Source of the DNA: Leptodactylus fallax
Taxonomy: Eukaryota > Chordata > Amphibia > Anura > Leptodactylidae
NCBI GenBank assembly: GCA_947044405.1
Contig: CAMRHE010000077.1
Location: 4,513,001-4,577,000 of the forward strand
Length of the DNA: 64,000 nt
Direction of reading: 5' to 3'
Below the pieces are notes generated by a model that was not told where the DNA came from, made no database searches, and was given only the letters and a program-made list of their open reading frames with translations. Both the position numbers and the translations under genes were made by a program. This document shows, piece after piece, positions 21,282 to 32,875 of this stretch; position 1 is the stretch's first letter; each line of letters opens with the position of its first letter.

Positions 21282-23781
21282 CGTAAGTGATTGATATCGG
21301 ATTCCACTCTGGATTCGACAATGTACAGTTCTGAGCATGTGTTTTCTATGCATTTTGTTCTATGCGTCATATTAGTAAAGCACCTACTGAGTATCTGCAT
21401 GTCCTCATAATGTAAATGTGATGCTTCAGGTTTTGCACTGTGTATTTTGAGGCAGCTGACATATTAGTTATATTGATGAGACGTTGCATCACTTTCCATT
21501 CTGATATTTTGTATATAGTTGGCGATGCAATAATCTATTAGTTGTCCTGCAAATTGTGAATGCATCCCCTTCATTGTTTAGTAACCATAGAAGTATATAT
21601 TTCATTGTGGATGTGCCTGGTAGTGGTGGTTGTGAGTACTGCAGTAGTTGTTGTATTCAAGTGTATAGGAAAACCACAGCAGGACTCACAACCACCACTA
21701 TTAAAAGTACAGTGAGTGACAACTGCAGTTCATGGATCTGTGGGGGTCCTGGCTGTTGGACTCCTTCCCCATCTAAAACTGATACCCTATCCTATGTATA
21801 GGACATTAATATAGAAAAGCTGGATAACCACTTTAAGGGAAAGCAACACTTGGAGTGCCACAGCCTGTTAATTTAGCTGATAAGTTGGGGTGACAGGAGC
21901 CATACCCCCATTGATCAAATACTGGGGCCTATCCTAAAGAAGGACTATCAATTTTTCAGTCATGGAAACTGGACTCAATTTAACACTAGACAGAAAAAGA
22001 AAAAAAAAAAAGAGTGGGAAGGCAAGATATAGGATACAGCAATTCCTCTGATTGGAACACAATGTACATTGGTACAGACAGCCCATTTGGCTACTATGGA
22101 GCCCTCGGAGAGGGAATCCAGCCTTTGTTAGTCCCAAACTTTTTGCTATTGGCAAAAACAAGTGCAGGACTCATCTCATAAATGGAACTGCATTGATAGA
22201 TACAGAGGAGATAGAGAATTGCCCCAAGGGTTATTGAAAGGGTAAAAGGGAAAGAGACAACTAGTCCTTCTTGGGTAGCAAAGCATGACACCATAATGGA
22301 AAGTCCAGTTTGTGCTTAGCTATGGGGCCAGCTCTCTTCTTAGTATACCACTATGTAATTTTCTTTTATCATCTTGGTTGAGGTCTATAAAACTTTACTA
22401 TACCTCTGTGAGGGTACGGACACAAGTACATGTTTTTGATGAGTTTTTGGAGCCAAAACCAGGAGTGGATTGAGAAAAAAAAAGTACTGTTTGTCCTTCA
22501 TAGGCTCTTGCTACTTATGATCCACATCTGGTTTTAGGGTCAAAAACAGCAAAGAAAAACCTTACCATGCGTCCTTATCCTTAGACTGGGTTTTAAGACA
22601 CACTAAGATAGCCTGACTGCATTGTGATGTGTGCAGAAGCGTTAAAATGTACAGTTTACCTTCCCCCCAGGAACCGAATTAAAATGTTAAATGAGTGCAA
22701 AATGTGTCTTGAGTTGACCACAGGCAAAACATAATTCATTCATTGATGAAAGTCTAATTTGCACATTCTCTTCAATATGACATATCTTGAGATTTACATA
22801 TTAAGTGCAGTATATTAAACCTTAGTCATCCCTCTTTTTCTCCAGATTGTATCCATTAACACTTATTATAGATGTAAGAATCTTGCTTCACAGGATCTAA
22901 GGCTTCTTACAGTCAATTGTAAAATTAATTCACAGTATTAAGTAAACTTGCATATATCACATCACATCCCCAGATTTATTACACTATACTGTATGCATCA
23001 GACTTTTTTAATTCTCAGCAACTAAACTCATTGAAAAGTATTTGCACTATGGCAGGGAAAACAGTATGTAACATTATGTCGTGATTATTGCGGCAACTTA
23101 TATTATCAATGGTAGCAGCAGATCTTGTACATCCTATAAGGTGCAAGTTGGTGACACACATGCAACCAACTATTTACATGATGTATAAAAAACTGTGATT
23201 CACCAAACCATGCCACCTTTTTTCCATTGCCCCATGGCCAATTCTGGTGCTTAAGTGCCAATTGTAGGTAATTTTGGAGGTGGACAGTGTTCAACATATG
23301 CCCTCTAACCAGTCTGCAGCTACAAAATACAAATCATTGTATAGTGTGACACCTTTGTATCATAGTCAGACAGTCTAGTGTTTGCTCCCCATACACAGGG
23401 AACCTTGGTCTTCCATGACCTTGCTGCTAGTTCACCAGCTGTCATTACTTGCATCACTTTCTTTTTCAAACCTCACCAACTAGGTTACCAAATTCATCAA
23501 GTTTAACCTATAAACCTACCATGTTGATCCAGAATTAGGCTATATGCACAAGACAGAATGTGCACACTGAAGGGGGACCAATTTCATAGCAGTATTCACT
23601 CAGATGACACTCAGTTGATATCCAAGTCACTTCTGTCATCGATGGGGATTCTGTTCTCTTCCATTCTGATGATTATAGAGCAGGTTCTATCCTGCTCCAG
23701 GGCATTGGAACAGAGCCCCACAATAGAGCATTGGACCCCCCCCCAAGGAAGAGTCTTGGCCTGCACACTCAGTCTTGCATA
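21282..23781. other. Intron with small inverted-repeat fragments
   Basis: At 21620-21705 GTAGTGGTGGTTGTGAGT is answered by ACTCACAACCACCACTA, a short fold-back. At 22414-22580 a GGCCCCAC subfamily-A-like body occurs (GGAGCCAAAACCAGGAGTGGATTGAG with its complement) under different ends (GGGTACGGACACAAGTACATG and CATGCGTCCTTATCC). ACCATGTTGATCCAG at 23519-23533 repeats a phrase at 4068-4082. No exon is seen. Confidence 0.45.
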
Positions 23782-24753
23782 TGTAAGAGACAGCCAATGT
23801 TCTCCTAAGCTTCATTTGTCTGTATAAACTGTTAATGTTGAATGTATTTCTGTGATTCTGTTCCTTTAAGACAGCAGCCATTGTAATTGTGACATGATGC
23901 TGGAGTGAGACCCCCCCTTTATGTCAGCTTGCCTGTTCTGCAGACAGAGTGTGAGCAGAGAAGCAGGAAGTGACGAGACAGAGAGCAGCAGCCATCTTGG
24001 CAAGTGTTGTATTGAACTGGTGTGGAGATTTTTCTGTACAGCTAAGCTGTATCTTGGTCCAGAGACAAACAGAGTGTAAAGAGACAACAGGACTAGTGAG
24101 TCCACGTGAAAGGAACTGTGCTCAGTGGCTGATCAGTGAGACTGACATTGTGACTGTGTATATGGATACCACAGATAGAGACTCGCAGTGCTGTTGATGT
24201 ACTGGACAGCACCTGCTAAACCCCGGCTTTTAACCCAGCCCGGGGGTTGCTTTCGGGGGGGCTGGTGGGGGGGGGGGGGGGAATTTGGGGTGGGATTACA
24301 TTCCTTTCTTTGGGTTTCCCGTTAAAAGGGGTTTTTTTTTCCCCCATAACCGTGTTAAGGGGGGGAGGGGGCCCCTCAATAAAAAAAAAAGGGCCGTTTT
24401 TCCCCCCCCCCCCCCGCTTTTTATGGGTGGTGGCCCCCCCCCGGGGGGGCGGGGGGGGGGGGGGGCACCCGAAGGTGGTGTGGGGGGGGGGGGGTGTTTG
24501 TTTTGTTTATTTTTTTTTTTTTTTGTTTTTAAAAAGGGAGAGGAGAAAAAAAAAAAATAAAAGCATAGCCGTTTTTTAAATGTTGCTGTTTCTTTAATAT
24601 ATTTTATTTTTCTTTTTTTTTTTTCTTTCTTTTTTTCTTTTTTAAATTATTTAAAAAAAATAAAAATTAAATATTTTTTTTTTCTTGTTTTTTTTTTTTT
24701 TTGTTTGTTTTTGGTTTCCAACCCCCTTCCCTTTTTTTTGTTTTTTTTTTTGT
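23782..24753 (+). repeat. 5' LTR (right half corrupted)
   Basis: Collinear with the 3' LTR. The first about 450 bases are almost identical to 29207-29660. From about 24236 the sequence degenerates into homopolymer runs while staying nearly in register. The right end is estimated from that register (offset about 5,420), not read directly. Confidence 0.8.
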
Positions 24754-24800
24754 TGTGGTGGGGTTGGCGGTTTGCGGGTGGGGGGGAGGAAAGAGGGGCT
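24236..24800. other. Corrupted consensus, homopolymer-smeared LTR sequence
   Basis: Runs of G, C, T and A replace normal sequence. Alignment by eye to the 3' LTR shows surviving islands in the right order and nearly the right spacing: GGATTACATT, TGGGTTTCCC, ATAACCGTG and GGTTTCC. Many mismatches repeat a neighbouring base. This looks like low-quality base calls rather than biology. The poly-Gly, poly-Pro and Lys-rich frames here are not genes. Confidence 0.8.
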
Positions 24801-25060
24801 CGCCAGCCTTCTGTAACCCTGATCGGACTCTCCGTGACCAGTTTGTCCTGGGGATACGTGACGGCAGTTTAACTGTGACTATGCAGGATTTTATACGACG
24901 AGAGACTGATGCTAAATTCCATGATGTACAGGTAGAGGCCATCTCCCGTGCCAATAGTATGTCCCGAAGCCCCAGACCGCAGTTGGAGTTACTTTGTCAC
25001 AGGGGGCTAGTTCTGGCTCAGAGACAGTAGAAAAGGGGACGGTTAAAGAAATTCTCACAG
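24801..25060 (+). pseudogene. gag-like fragment of the gypsy element
   Basis: One frame reads LRDQFVLGIRDGSL followed by FHDVQVEAISRA, resembling the C-terminal part of the capsid domain in Ty3/gypsy Gag proteins (a LR..FV.GI..... segment then a helix ending EA...). The start is lost in the corrupted LTR-adjacent sequence, and a stop ends the frame at about 25030. No zinc knuckle is visible before the second corrupted block. Confidence 0.55.
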
Positions 25061-25261
25061 TAATGCAGAAACTGCAAGAGCAAATGGAACACTTGCACAC
25101 CCGTTGTGATGAACATTCTATGAAAATTGCAGACTTCCAGAAAACTGGGAGGTGAAAGGGTGAGCCGTCCATACCCAGAAAATCAGAATCACCCACCACC
25201 CCGCTGGAGGGATGAGGATAGGACCACCGAAGGGGTCCAAATCAGTAAGCAGTGCTCAGGA

Positions 25262-25437
25262 GAAAGAGGGGCAGGAGGGGGGGCCGGGGGGGGGGGGGGC
25301 GGGGGGGGGCAACACCCACCCCCCCCGGGGGGGGGGGGGGGGGAGGGGGGGGGGGGCCCCCCGCGGCCCGGGGGGGGGGGGGGGGGGGGCCGGCCGGGAC
25401 CCCCCGGGGGGGGGGGGGGGGTTGTGGTGGTACAGGA
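25262..25437. other. Second corrupted block (G-run region)
   Basis: About 175 bases of almost uninterrupted G with C patches, between readable gag and protease sequence. It sits where the nucleocapsid end and the protease active site should be. The proline- and glycine-rich frames on both strands are artefacts of the runs. It has the same character as 24236-24800. Confidence 0.75.
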
Positions 25438-28400
25438 GTCACAGAAGTAAAGGTCCCGTCATTTTGGGGATGAATGTGTTAAAAGAATTAGACAGACCCT
25501 TTGAAAAGAAAGGTCACGGTTATTGGAAAGAAACCACCACCCACGGCCACCAAACAGCTTCCAGCGGCGATCCGGACATGTGGCTTACAGAAAAGTTCGG
25601 ATGCACAGCGCCTCTGGCCGAATTTCAGTTCCTTTGCATACAAAAGTTACACGCCACCCAGCGGGAGACAAAGTGTCCATGCCCGAGGCACCGTCGGAAA
25701 CTAGAGGGCATAGCTGTGTTGGTAGAACCACGCAGGCAGCCGAAGGAGGTGTTGATCCGCTAGTGGCCCGTCCTTGGCAATAGTTCGCAATGGAAGAGTA
25801 CCACTCGATGTGTAAACACCAGGACCAGAGTGTGGACCTGACCCCAGGGAGGCGCTGGCTAACATCTATGTGACTCCGGAGGAAGTAAGGAAAGTAACTC
25901 CAATGCAGCTGAAGCGACTGAAAGGGTGAGGGACCGTAACTGTGTCCATGGGAGAAGATGAGGAACCCACCTCTGAATGGAATGGCTGTGCAATTCGAGA
26001 ACAGATGAAGATGGATGTAAGTTCATGTTCTCCGGAATGGGTGCAGAAGGTAGATGAGCTGTTGTGGGAGAACCAAGCCACCTTTGCACGGTATGCTGAA
26101 GATTTTGGATGTACCACAGGGATCTACCATGAGATTCCCACAGGAGACACCCCTCCAATTAGAGAGCGCTACCGACAAATTCCTCCACAGTTGTATCAGG
26201 AAGTGAAAGAACTGTTAGCTAAGATGCTACAGGGTGGGATCATCCAAGAAAGCCAGAGTCCCTGGGCGGCTCCTGTGGTGTTAGTAAGAAAAAAGATGGG
26301 TCCATCCGATTTTGCGTAGACTATCGGAAGTTAAACGCTTGCACCGTACGAGATTCCACCCCATGCCACGGATTGAGGAGTCCCCTCAGCGCTAGGGAGA
26401 GCCCGGTACTTCTCCTCACTAGATCTGGCTAGTGGGTATTGGCAGGTGCCGATGGCCACAAAAGACAAGGAGAAGACGGCATTCATCTGCCCATGGGACA
26501 ACGAATTTAACCGGATGCCCTTCGGGTTGACAAATGCACCCGGAACGTTTCAGCGGTTGATGGAGAAATGTCTCGGTGACTTCAACTTTGAGTTCACTCT
26601 CATCTACTTGGATGACATTATAGTGTATTCTGCGACCTTTGAAGACCATCTCCACCAGTTGGGGAAGTATTCGAAGATTGCGGGAACATGGGCTCAAATT
26701 GAAACCCAGTAAATGTCGGTTGTTCCAATCTGAAATTGATTATTTGGGTCACCGCGTATCAGGAGAAGGGTGAGACCATCAAGAGACAAGATAGCGGCTG
26801 TTCAAGATTGGCCGATACCGACACCCTGCGAGAAGTGAGGGCGTCCTTGGAGTAGCCGGTTACTATCGACGGTTTATTAAGGATTTCGCCAAGGTAGCAG
26901 CACCACTTAATGCTCTCCTACGAGGCACATCCGGTGGTCCAAAGAACCGGTCCGTGAAGTGGGGACCGAACAGGAACAAGCCTTCCAGGCATTGAAGGAT
27001 GCACTGACAACAGCCCCAATCTTGGCATATGCTGATTACCACTTGCCGTTCCAGCTATATACAGATGCAAGCCTGTATGGTCTTGGAGCAGTGCTTTCCC
27101 AGCTTCAGGATGGCCAGGAGAGGGTCATAGCGTACGGCAGCCGGTCTTTGAGAGATTCTGAAAGAAACCCCGAGAATTATAGTTCATTTAAATTGGAGCT
27201 GTTGGCACTGGTATGGGCCATGACCGAGAAATTCTCTGAATATTTGACCGGTGCTGAAGTTTTAGTACTGACTGACAACAACCCACTAGCTCACCTGGAA
27301 AATGCCAAGCTCGGGGCGTTAGAGCAGAGGTGGATAGCCCGAATGTCTACATTCAATTACCGCATTAAGTATCGGTCCAAGACAGAGAACCAGAATGCTG
27401 ACGGACTTTCTAGGGTAACTGCCCAGACCCCCACAGAAGACGTGGATCATGAGTTGGAGCATGTGGAGGTGCCCGATTTCAGCAGATTTTCACAGGCCTT
27501 GACCGCCACTAATCAGTTTGAGATGGAGGGGACTGAAATGGCTCCTTTCTTTGGTCCCTCACGACAGGAATGGGCACAGATACAACAGACCCATGAGGGG
27601 CTGGCGCAGATGATCAAGTGTGTTGAGAAAGGCCAGAAGCCCTGTAGAGAGGAAAGAGAACGACTGACACGTGAGATATTATCTGTTTTGAGTCAGTGGG
27701 AAAAGTTGGAGATGAAAAATGGAGTGCTATGCCGAAAGGTCTATTTACCTTCTGAGATCGACATTCGATACCAAATTGTGGTGCCTAGTGAACTGGCTCG
27801 CTCCTTGGCAGTTGAGGCTCATAATAAGAATGGACATTTTGGTCATGAGAAGACCTTTCGTTGGTTACAGCGACTGATTTACTGCCCTGGTCTTCGTCAA
27901 ATGGTCGAAGAAGTATGCCGCAGCTGTCGAACTTGTGAGATCCATAAGGCAATAGAACAGAGAGCTCCCCTGCAAACCATCGTGACCCAGGAACCTTTAG
28001 AAATCGTCATGATAGACTATCTAATGGTGGGCCCACCAATAGCGGACACCAGTATTGCCTCGTAATGGTGGATCACTTCACCAAATTTGCGGTGGTAACC
28101 GCCACCAAGGACCAGACAGCTGAGTCAGCAGCTCGTGCTCTGTGCCAAGATTTCATTCGAGTATATGGGTGCCCCCAACGCATCCACTCCGACCAGGGCG
28201 CCTGCTTTGAGGGACACGTAATGAAAGAAGTTCAACGTATCTACGGGATAAAGAAGTCGCACACGACTCCATACCACCCTCAGGGAAATGGGGCCTGTGA
28301 AAGATTCAACAGAACTCTGCTACAGATGCTGCGGACTCTGGAGGAAGACAAGAAGTTACAGTGGCCTCAGTTCTTGTCTGAAATGGTGTGGGCCTATAAC

Positions 28401-29192
28401 AATCAGGTCCATTCTACAACGGGGTACTCTCCTTATACACTTCTTTGGGCGGTCTGGGCGAAGTATAGGAGAATTACAGTTGAATGATGTGGATGGGTTC
28501 CTCCGAGGGATCCAACCTCTTGGGTCGGCGCATCGGCAGAGACTTGAGACGATCCATCGATTGGTGCGGCAGCGCCTGCAAGAACATCCCCATCCTGATA
28601 AGACCCAGTGCAAGAAGCACCATTGCAACCAGGCGACCTGGTGCTAGTTCGTGTCAAGAAACCCCAAGGGAAATTGGAAAGCAGATGGGAGGCTTTGCCG
28701 TATCGTGTTGTTGGCCGCAAGTATGCGAATGGGCCAGTGTACCAGGTCCAGAAAGAAGGAACTGATTGTGTTCGAGTACTTCACCGAAATATGTTGCGCC
28801 TGTGTCATTCTGAAGGGACAAATCACGATGGGCCTGCCAATGTGAATGAGCTCCCACAGTCAGAGAATGGAGGTGCGGAATGGGCCTCCGACGAGGAGGA
28901 TGATTGTTGGCCGATCCCTGCTCCTGGGGATGTTCCACCTGTGACTACTGTATCTCCGGCCTGTGCCCCCTCTGGTGCGGAATCCGCTGGTCCTTCTCAG
29001 CCCATAGCTGCAGCACCCCATAATATACCACCGGTCCTCAGACGGACCACTAGGCCAAATGCTGGTATTCCCCCTGTTTGGTATGCGCAGGATGAGTTTG
29101 TTTGGCCTGCCATACATCGGTATACTACCACCCTGTGCATAAAAGTACAACCCTCTGGATATACAGTCATAGGCAGGGACTGCCAATCTTAA
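25438..29192 (+). pseudogene. pol of the gypsy element: protease end, RT, RNase H, integrase
   Basis: In order: protease C-terminus (VILGMNVLKEL, 25455-25490); reverse transcriptase with FSSLDLASGYWQ, RMPFGLTNAP and the catalytic YLDDI at 26605-26619; RNase H (YTDASLYGLGAVL, LELLALVW, LTDNNPLAHL; 27050-27300); the integrase HHCC finger (H..H then CRSCRTC; 27820-27960); the integrase core with its catalytic D, D and E in VDHF, HSDQG and NGACERFN (28068-28325); and a C-terminal basic domain (GDLVLVRVKKPQGK). No chromodomain or env is seen. The frame breaks several times, for example at the A-run 26289-26294, near 26350 and 26690, before 28065 and near 28440. As written the gene cannot make a full polyprotein. 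Product: cDNA synthesis and chromosomal integration of the element. Confidence 0.88.
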
Positions 29193-29206
29193 AGTGGGGG
29201 GGAATA
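29191..29206 (+). other. Polypurine tract of the gypsy element
   Basis: AAAGTGGGGGGGAATA lies directly before the 3' LTR start TGTAAG, the position and composition expected of the plus-strand primer site. Confidence 0.75.
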
Positions 29207-30170
29207 TGTAAGAGACAGCCAATGTTCTCCTAAGCTTCATTTGTCTGTATAAACTGTTAATGTTGAATGTATTTCTGTGATTCTGTTCCTTTAAGACAGC
29301 AGCCATTGTAATTGTGACATGATGCTGGAGTGAGACCCCCCCTTTATGTCACTTCCTGTTCTGCAGACAGAGTGTGAGCAGAGAAGCAGGAAGTGACGAG
29401 ACAGAGAGCAGCAGCCATCTTGGCAAGTGTTGTATTGAACTGGTGTGGAGATTTTTCTGTACAGCTAAGCTGTATCTTGGTCCAGAGACAAACAGAGTGT
29501 AAAGAGACAACAGGACTAGTGAGTCCACGTGAAAGGAACTGTGCTCAGTGGCTGATCAGTGAGACTGACATTGTGACTGTGTATATGGATACCACAGATA
29601 GAGACTCGCAGTGCTGTTGATGTACTGGACAGCACCTGCTAAACCCCGGCTTACAACCCAGCTCAGTGTATGCATTCGGCAGGACTGTCAGTGTGCTGAG
29701 TGGAATCTGCTGTTGGATTACATTGCATTCATTGGGTTTCCCTGTTAAAGAGGACTTCATTTCTCCCAAGATCCTGATAACCGTGAGGAGAGGACGCTTC
29801 ACTATAAAAGAAAGGACCGACTTTGGGCCCCACGCGCCTTCTACAGACTGTAAGCGGTCCACCTGGACCACTGGGGAAAAGGGGGTCACCCAAATGTGAT
29901 GTCAGGGTCAGTTAGGGATAGTTTTGAGTATATTGTTCATTCAGTGTCCATACTGCAGAAGTGGACAGAGTAAAAGTAGAAACCATTGCAGAATTTGCCT
30001 TGAAATTGTTCATGCTATATTGTATATTTTGCTTGTCTTTATCCCTGTCATTTTACCTTCAAATAGCCTTTATTAACTTATAGTAAATATATATTCTTTT
30101 CTTGAACTACCGCGTGTGCGTTCATTTCTGGTTGCGGAGTCCAAACCACCTGCCTTGCTCTCGGTTCACA
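29207..30170 (+). repeat. 3' LTR (964 bp, clean copy)
   Basis: Starts TGTAAGAGACAGCC and ends GCTCTCGGTTCACA. TATAAAAG at 29803-29810 is a plausible TATA box for the LTR promoter. It ends just before CATA (30171-30174), matching the bases before the 5' LTR. The paired frames it encodes on both strands duplicate those of the 5' LTR and are not genes. Confidence 0.88.
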
Positions 30171-30299
30171 CATATAAGGTCTAAAGTAAAAAGAAAACCA
30201 AGAGCCGGACACCAAGTGCCAAATATTAGGGGGGGGGAAATTTCTTCCAAACTCCAAATATGGCAAACAGAATAAATCCCTAGATCAATACCCTATCCA

Positions 30300-30420
30300 A
30301 AAATATTAATTCTCATAACTTGATATTTCTGCTTTTAAGAAAGGCATCCAGGCCCCTCTTGAACTTGTACAAGAAGTTAGTTATCACATCTATTGTACTA
30401 TTGTGACAACCTTTTTTTCC
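30300..30420 (-). pseudogene. LINE protein C-terminal scrap (CR1/L2-like)
   Basis: The minus strand reads YKFKRGLDAFLK, the same tail motif as at 4650-4831. Sequence such as GGCATCCAGGCCCCTCTTGAAC is a phrase I associate with a common frog repeat. No other LINE sequence is attached. Confidence 0.5.
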
Positions 30421-30737
30421 CCTCCAGGTAGGTACTAACCATTGCATACCAGGAATACCCCACAAGATCTGCTGTTTTGGAGATTTCTTTGGTCCAGTTT
30501 TCTTGTCATTACAATTTGTCCCTTGTTGAAGTTACTTGGATTCTTATGCTTGTCCATGAACTGACTGTCTACTATGGAATTATCTACCAGAAAACGGACT
30601 GTCTACCTAGTACGGTATATCTCACCCCTTGAAAGGTTCCATTGCATGAGATAATCAATGTCATGTCATTCGCTTCACTTGCCAGTGGTTTAATTGTTAC
30701 GAGTGATCAATCTGTACATACAGATCATACGATATTT

Positions 30738-30739
30738 AA

Positions 30740-30808
<69 letters not shown>
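30738..30808. repeat. AAT/ATT microsatellite with strand switch
   Basis: About nine AAT units switch into about fifteen ATT units, so the tract is itself an inverted repeat. The asparagine/isoleucine-run frame crossing it is an artefact. Confidence 0.9.
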
Positions 30809-30809
<1 letters not shown>

Positions 30810-32099
30810 AGTATTATTCAGATCATTAGGCCATGTGATATATCAACCAGTTATTATGGGGTGACTGTTGTGCCAATGGACAGAAAGCTGTCTACTAAAA
30901 ATAATTCTGCTGTACGAAGCAGCAGGGGGATGGAAAGGCTCTTCATAATGGTTCATTTAATAATATCAGCTTCACTTGTTACATAAGGCAGTCTGTATGT
31001 TCCAAGCATATTTTTATATAACAGCTATAACAATGTGATCTATTTTACTGTAGGCTGCAGAAAGAAAGATGAATTCAGTTGCTTGAGTCAAATTGAATTA
31101 GACTCCGCTGCTCATGTTTTACAAGCATAGTGTATCTGTTTGCTGGTCTAGGTGTCAGGCAGGAGACTATTGTATCTTGCTTCTATGCTTATCAAACTCC
31201 CATTCAAGTGTTAGATAACATATGATCTCAAACTGGCAGTAACATGACTCCCAGCATGTCACTGAGTAGGGTAATATAATAATGTAATTGTGGAAATGGA
31301 AAATAATTAAATTCAGTATACTCAGTAAATCCACCATCGTCTTCCTTTCCTGCTGGTTATATTAGCCTCTATGGATCCTCTTAACCCCTTCACTACCAAG
31401 TAACATTCTAAAGGCATTTGCTCCTTTGTTGCAGCGTAATAATAAATCAAATCAAACTGAACATGGACATGTATTCAGGTAGATGGACTATGATGTTCTG
31501 AGTACTGCAGAGTAAGGAATATGGGAGCTATTATTACAACTGCAAGCGAGCAAAATAGCTTTTGTATTTCTTTAATTTTCTGCCTTCAACTTAGTTTTTT
31601 CCAGCTGCTTGGTTTTCATACAGCATTCACAGACACAACTGCACAAACCCATAGCACACACAGTTAAGACTATTATACACCTGCAGCAAAAGAGTCTGGA
31701 CCTACAGATGAGCGCAGCAGAACTGAATTCTGGTCACATCTGGTGGCCGAATCATGGTGTTAGGTATTTCATTGTATAGTTGTAATTGTTGAGATGGCAT
31801 GCTGGGTATGTGTATGGGTATGTGTGTAGTTTATCATACATCTTTATTGTGATGATCTCCTCTTGTGTGTCCATGCTGGCTCAAGTCTACAATGGAAAGT
31901 AAAAAAGAACTGGGGAGAGGTATACTTTTGGTTTTTTAATGCCAAGAAAGCATGAGTAATGTCAAAGTGACAGCAACATATATGGCTATGGGTTAACCAA
32001 TGGTAGCCAGTGGTAACCAACAGTCTGATTAAAATCACAGACCCATCCACTGAGCCAATAATGACTCCTATAGTCCCTCATGATTGGATATGCTGGAGG
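30809..32099. other. Intron, nothing recognised
   Basis: No exon, repeat ends or coding remnant recognised. Composition is AT-rich and ordinary. Confidence 0.4.
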
Positions 32100-32213
32100 G
32101 AGAGCTTCCATTATGAGTGATTTATGAATCTTGAAAATTTCTGATTCACCAGAATTCGAGACTTTTGGAAAATTCATAATGAATTTGTACCAAATCAATT
32201 CACTGATCTCTAG
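32100..32213. repeat. Diverged fragment of the TAGAGATGAGCG family
   Basis: GATTCACCAGAATTCGAG, TTCATAATGAATTTG and the right end TTCACTGATCTCTAG resemble the right half of the hAT-like elements at 20061 and 32468. No left end or target duplication was found. Confidence 0.4.
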
Positions 32214-32284
32214 TTGAAAGGACTGCCAAAATTCACAATAGATGGGTTTTCTAATTGAAAGTTACTCTAAGGGTCCCAAACAGA

Positions 32285-32430
32285 GGATCCTCTCTATTAT
32301 GTTCAGATGGAGGAATTTGGTGCTGATTTTGAAGCAGATTTTGCCTCAAAATCAGCGCCAAATTTTATTCTGAATCTGCTGCCCACTTTATTCAATGGGA
32401 GGCAGAGACACAAGTGTTCTTCTTGATATT
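32285..32430. repeat. Fragment of the GGAATTTGG.GCTGATTTTG repeat
   Basis: TTCAGATGGAGGAATTTGG, GCTGATTTTGAAGCAGATT and its complement CTCAAAATCAGCGCCAAATT match the right part of the family at 4352-4649 and 36783-37330. Confidence 0.55.
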
Positions 32431-32467
32431 GCGTCTTGCTCGAGCCTGCGGTGTGAGACACTGTGAT

Positions 32468-32875
32468 TAGAGATGAGCGAATTTCTCCAAAGTTCGATTC
32501 GGCAGTTCTATTCAAAGTTTTCAAAAAATTTGCTTCGATCCGAATTACTTCACGGCAAACAGCTAGCTATTTCCGGTCTTCAGAGAGCCGGGGTGGGTGG
32601 CAAAATGGCAGAAGTCCTTGGATGCCGCAGTCATGTCTCTCTCTCTCTCCCCAGCACGGACAAGTTTTATTCATGTGGAAGGATCTGCTAACAAGCAAAG
32701 ACACGCCTACCCAATCACATCACTAGAGAATATCTTGTGACCGTCTGATGATACAAAGGTATTACTAAATATTCGTTACTGCGAAGCATCAGGAAATCTG
32801 GAATTGTGGTGAATCGAAGATTTCCTGAAATTCGGATCGAATTCCTCTTCTGCAGAATCGATTCGCTCATCTCTA
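32468..32875. mobile_element. hAT-like MITE (TAGAGATGAGCG family) with exact 8-bp duplication
   Basis: Ends TAGAGATGAGCGAATTTC and GATTCGCTCATCTCTA are inverted; inner GATCCGAATTACTTC is answered by GAAATTCGGATCGAATTC. ACTGTGAT flanks both ends exactly (32460-32467 and 32876-32883). At 408 bp it is shorter than its relative at 20061-20745 and also lacks coding capacity. Confidence 0.88.

Larger units (their letters stand above)
23782..30170 (+). mobile_element. Ty3/gypsy LTR retrotransposon
   Basis: The element has two LTRs (5' copy 23782-about 24753, 3' copy 29207-30170) beginning TGTAAGAGACAGCC and ending TTCACA, flanked by CATA on both sides (23778-23781 and 30171-30174). Between them come gag, protease, reverse transcriptase, RNase H and integrase remnants in Ty3/gypsy order, then a purine tract (29191-29206). 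The readable 5' LTR half and its 3' counterpart differ at only a few bases over about 450 bp, so the insertion is young. The coding region is nevertheless broken at many points, and two stretches are corrupted (see separate entries). Confidence 0.92.

Noticed and set aside
23866..24197. Frames repeated almost exactly at 29393-29620
   Set aside because: Both sets lie in the LTRs; the duplication is the LTR pair, not a gene family.
24247..24579. 110-codon frame with Gly/Pro/Lys runs
   Set aside because: It lies wholly in homopolymer-smeared LTR sequence that is ordinary non-coding LTR in the clean 3' copy.
25127..25763. Open frames of up to 183 codons rich in glycine or proline
   Set aside because: They cross the corrupted G-run block; both strands give mirror low-complexity translations, so they are artefacts.
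30642..30986. Asn-run/Ile-run frame
   Set aside because: Produced by the AAT/ATT microsatellite.
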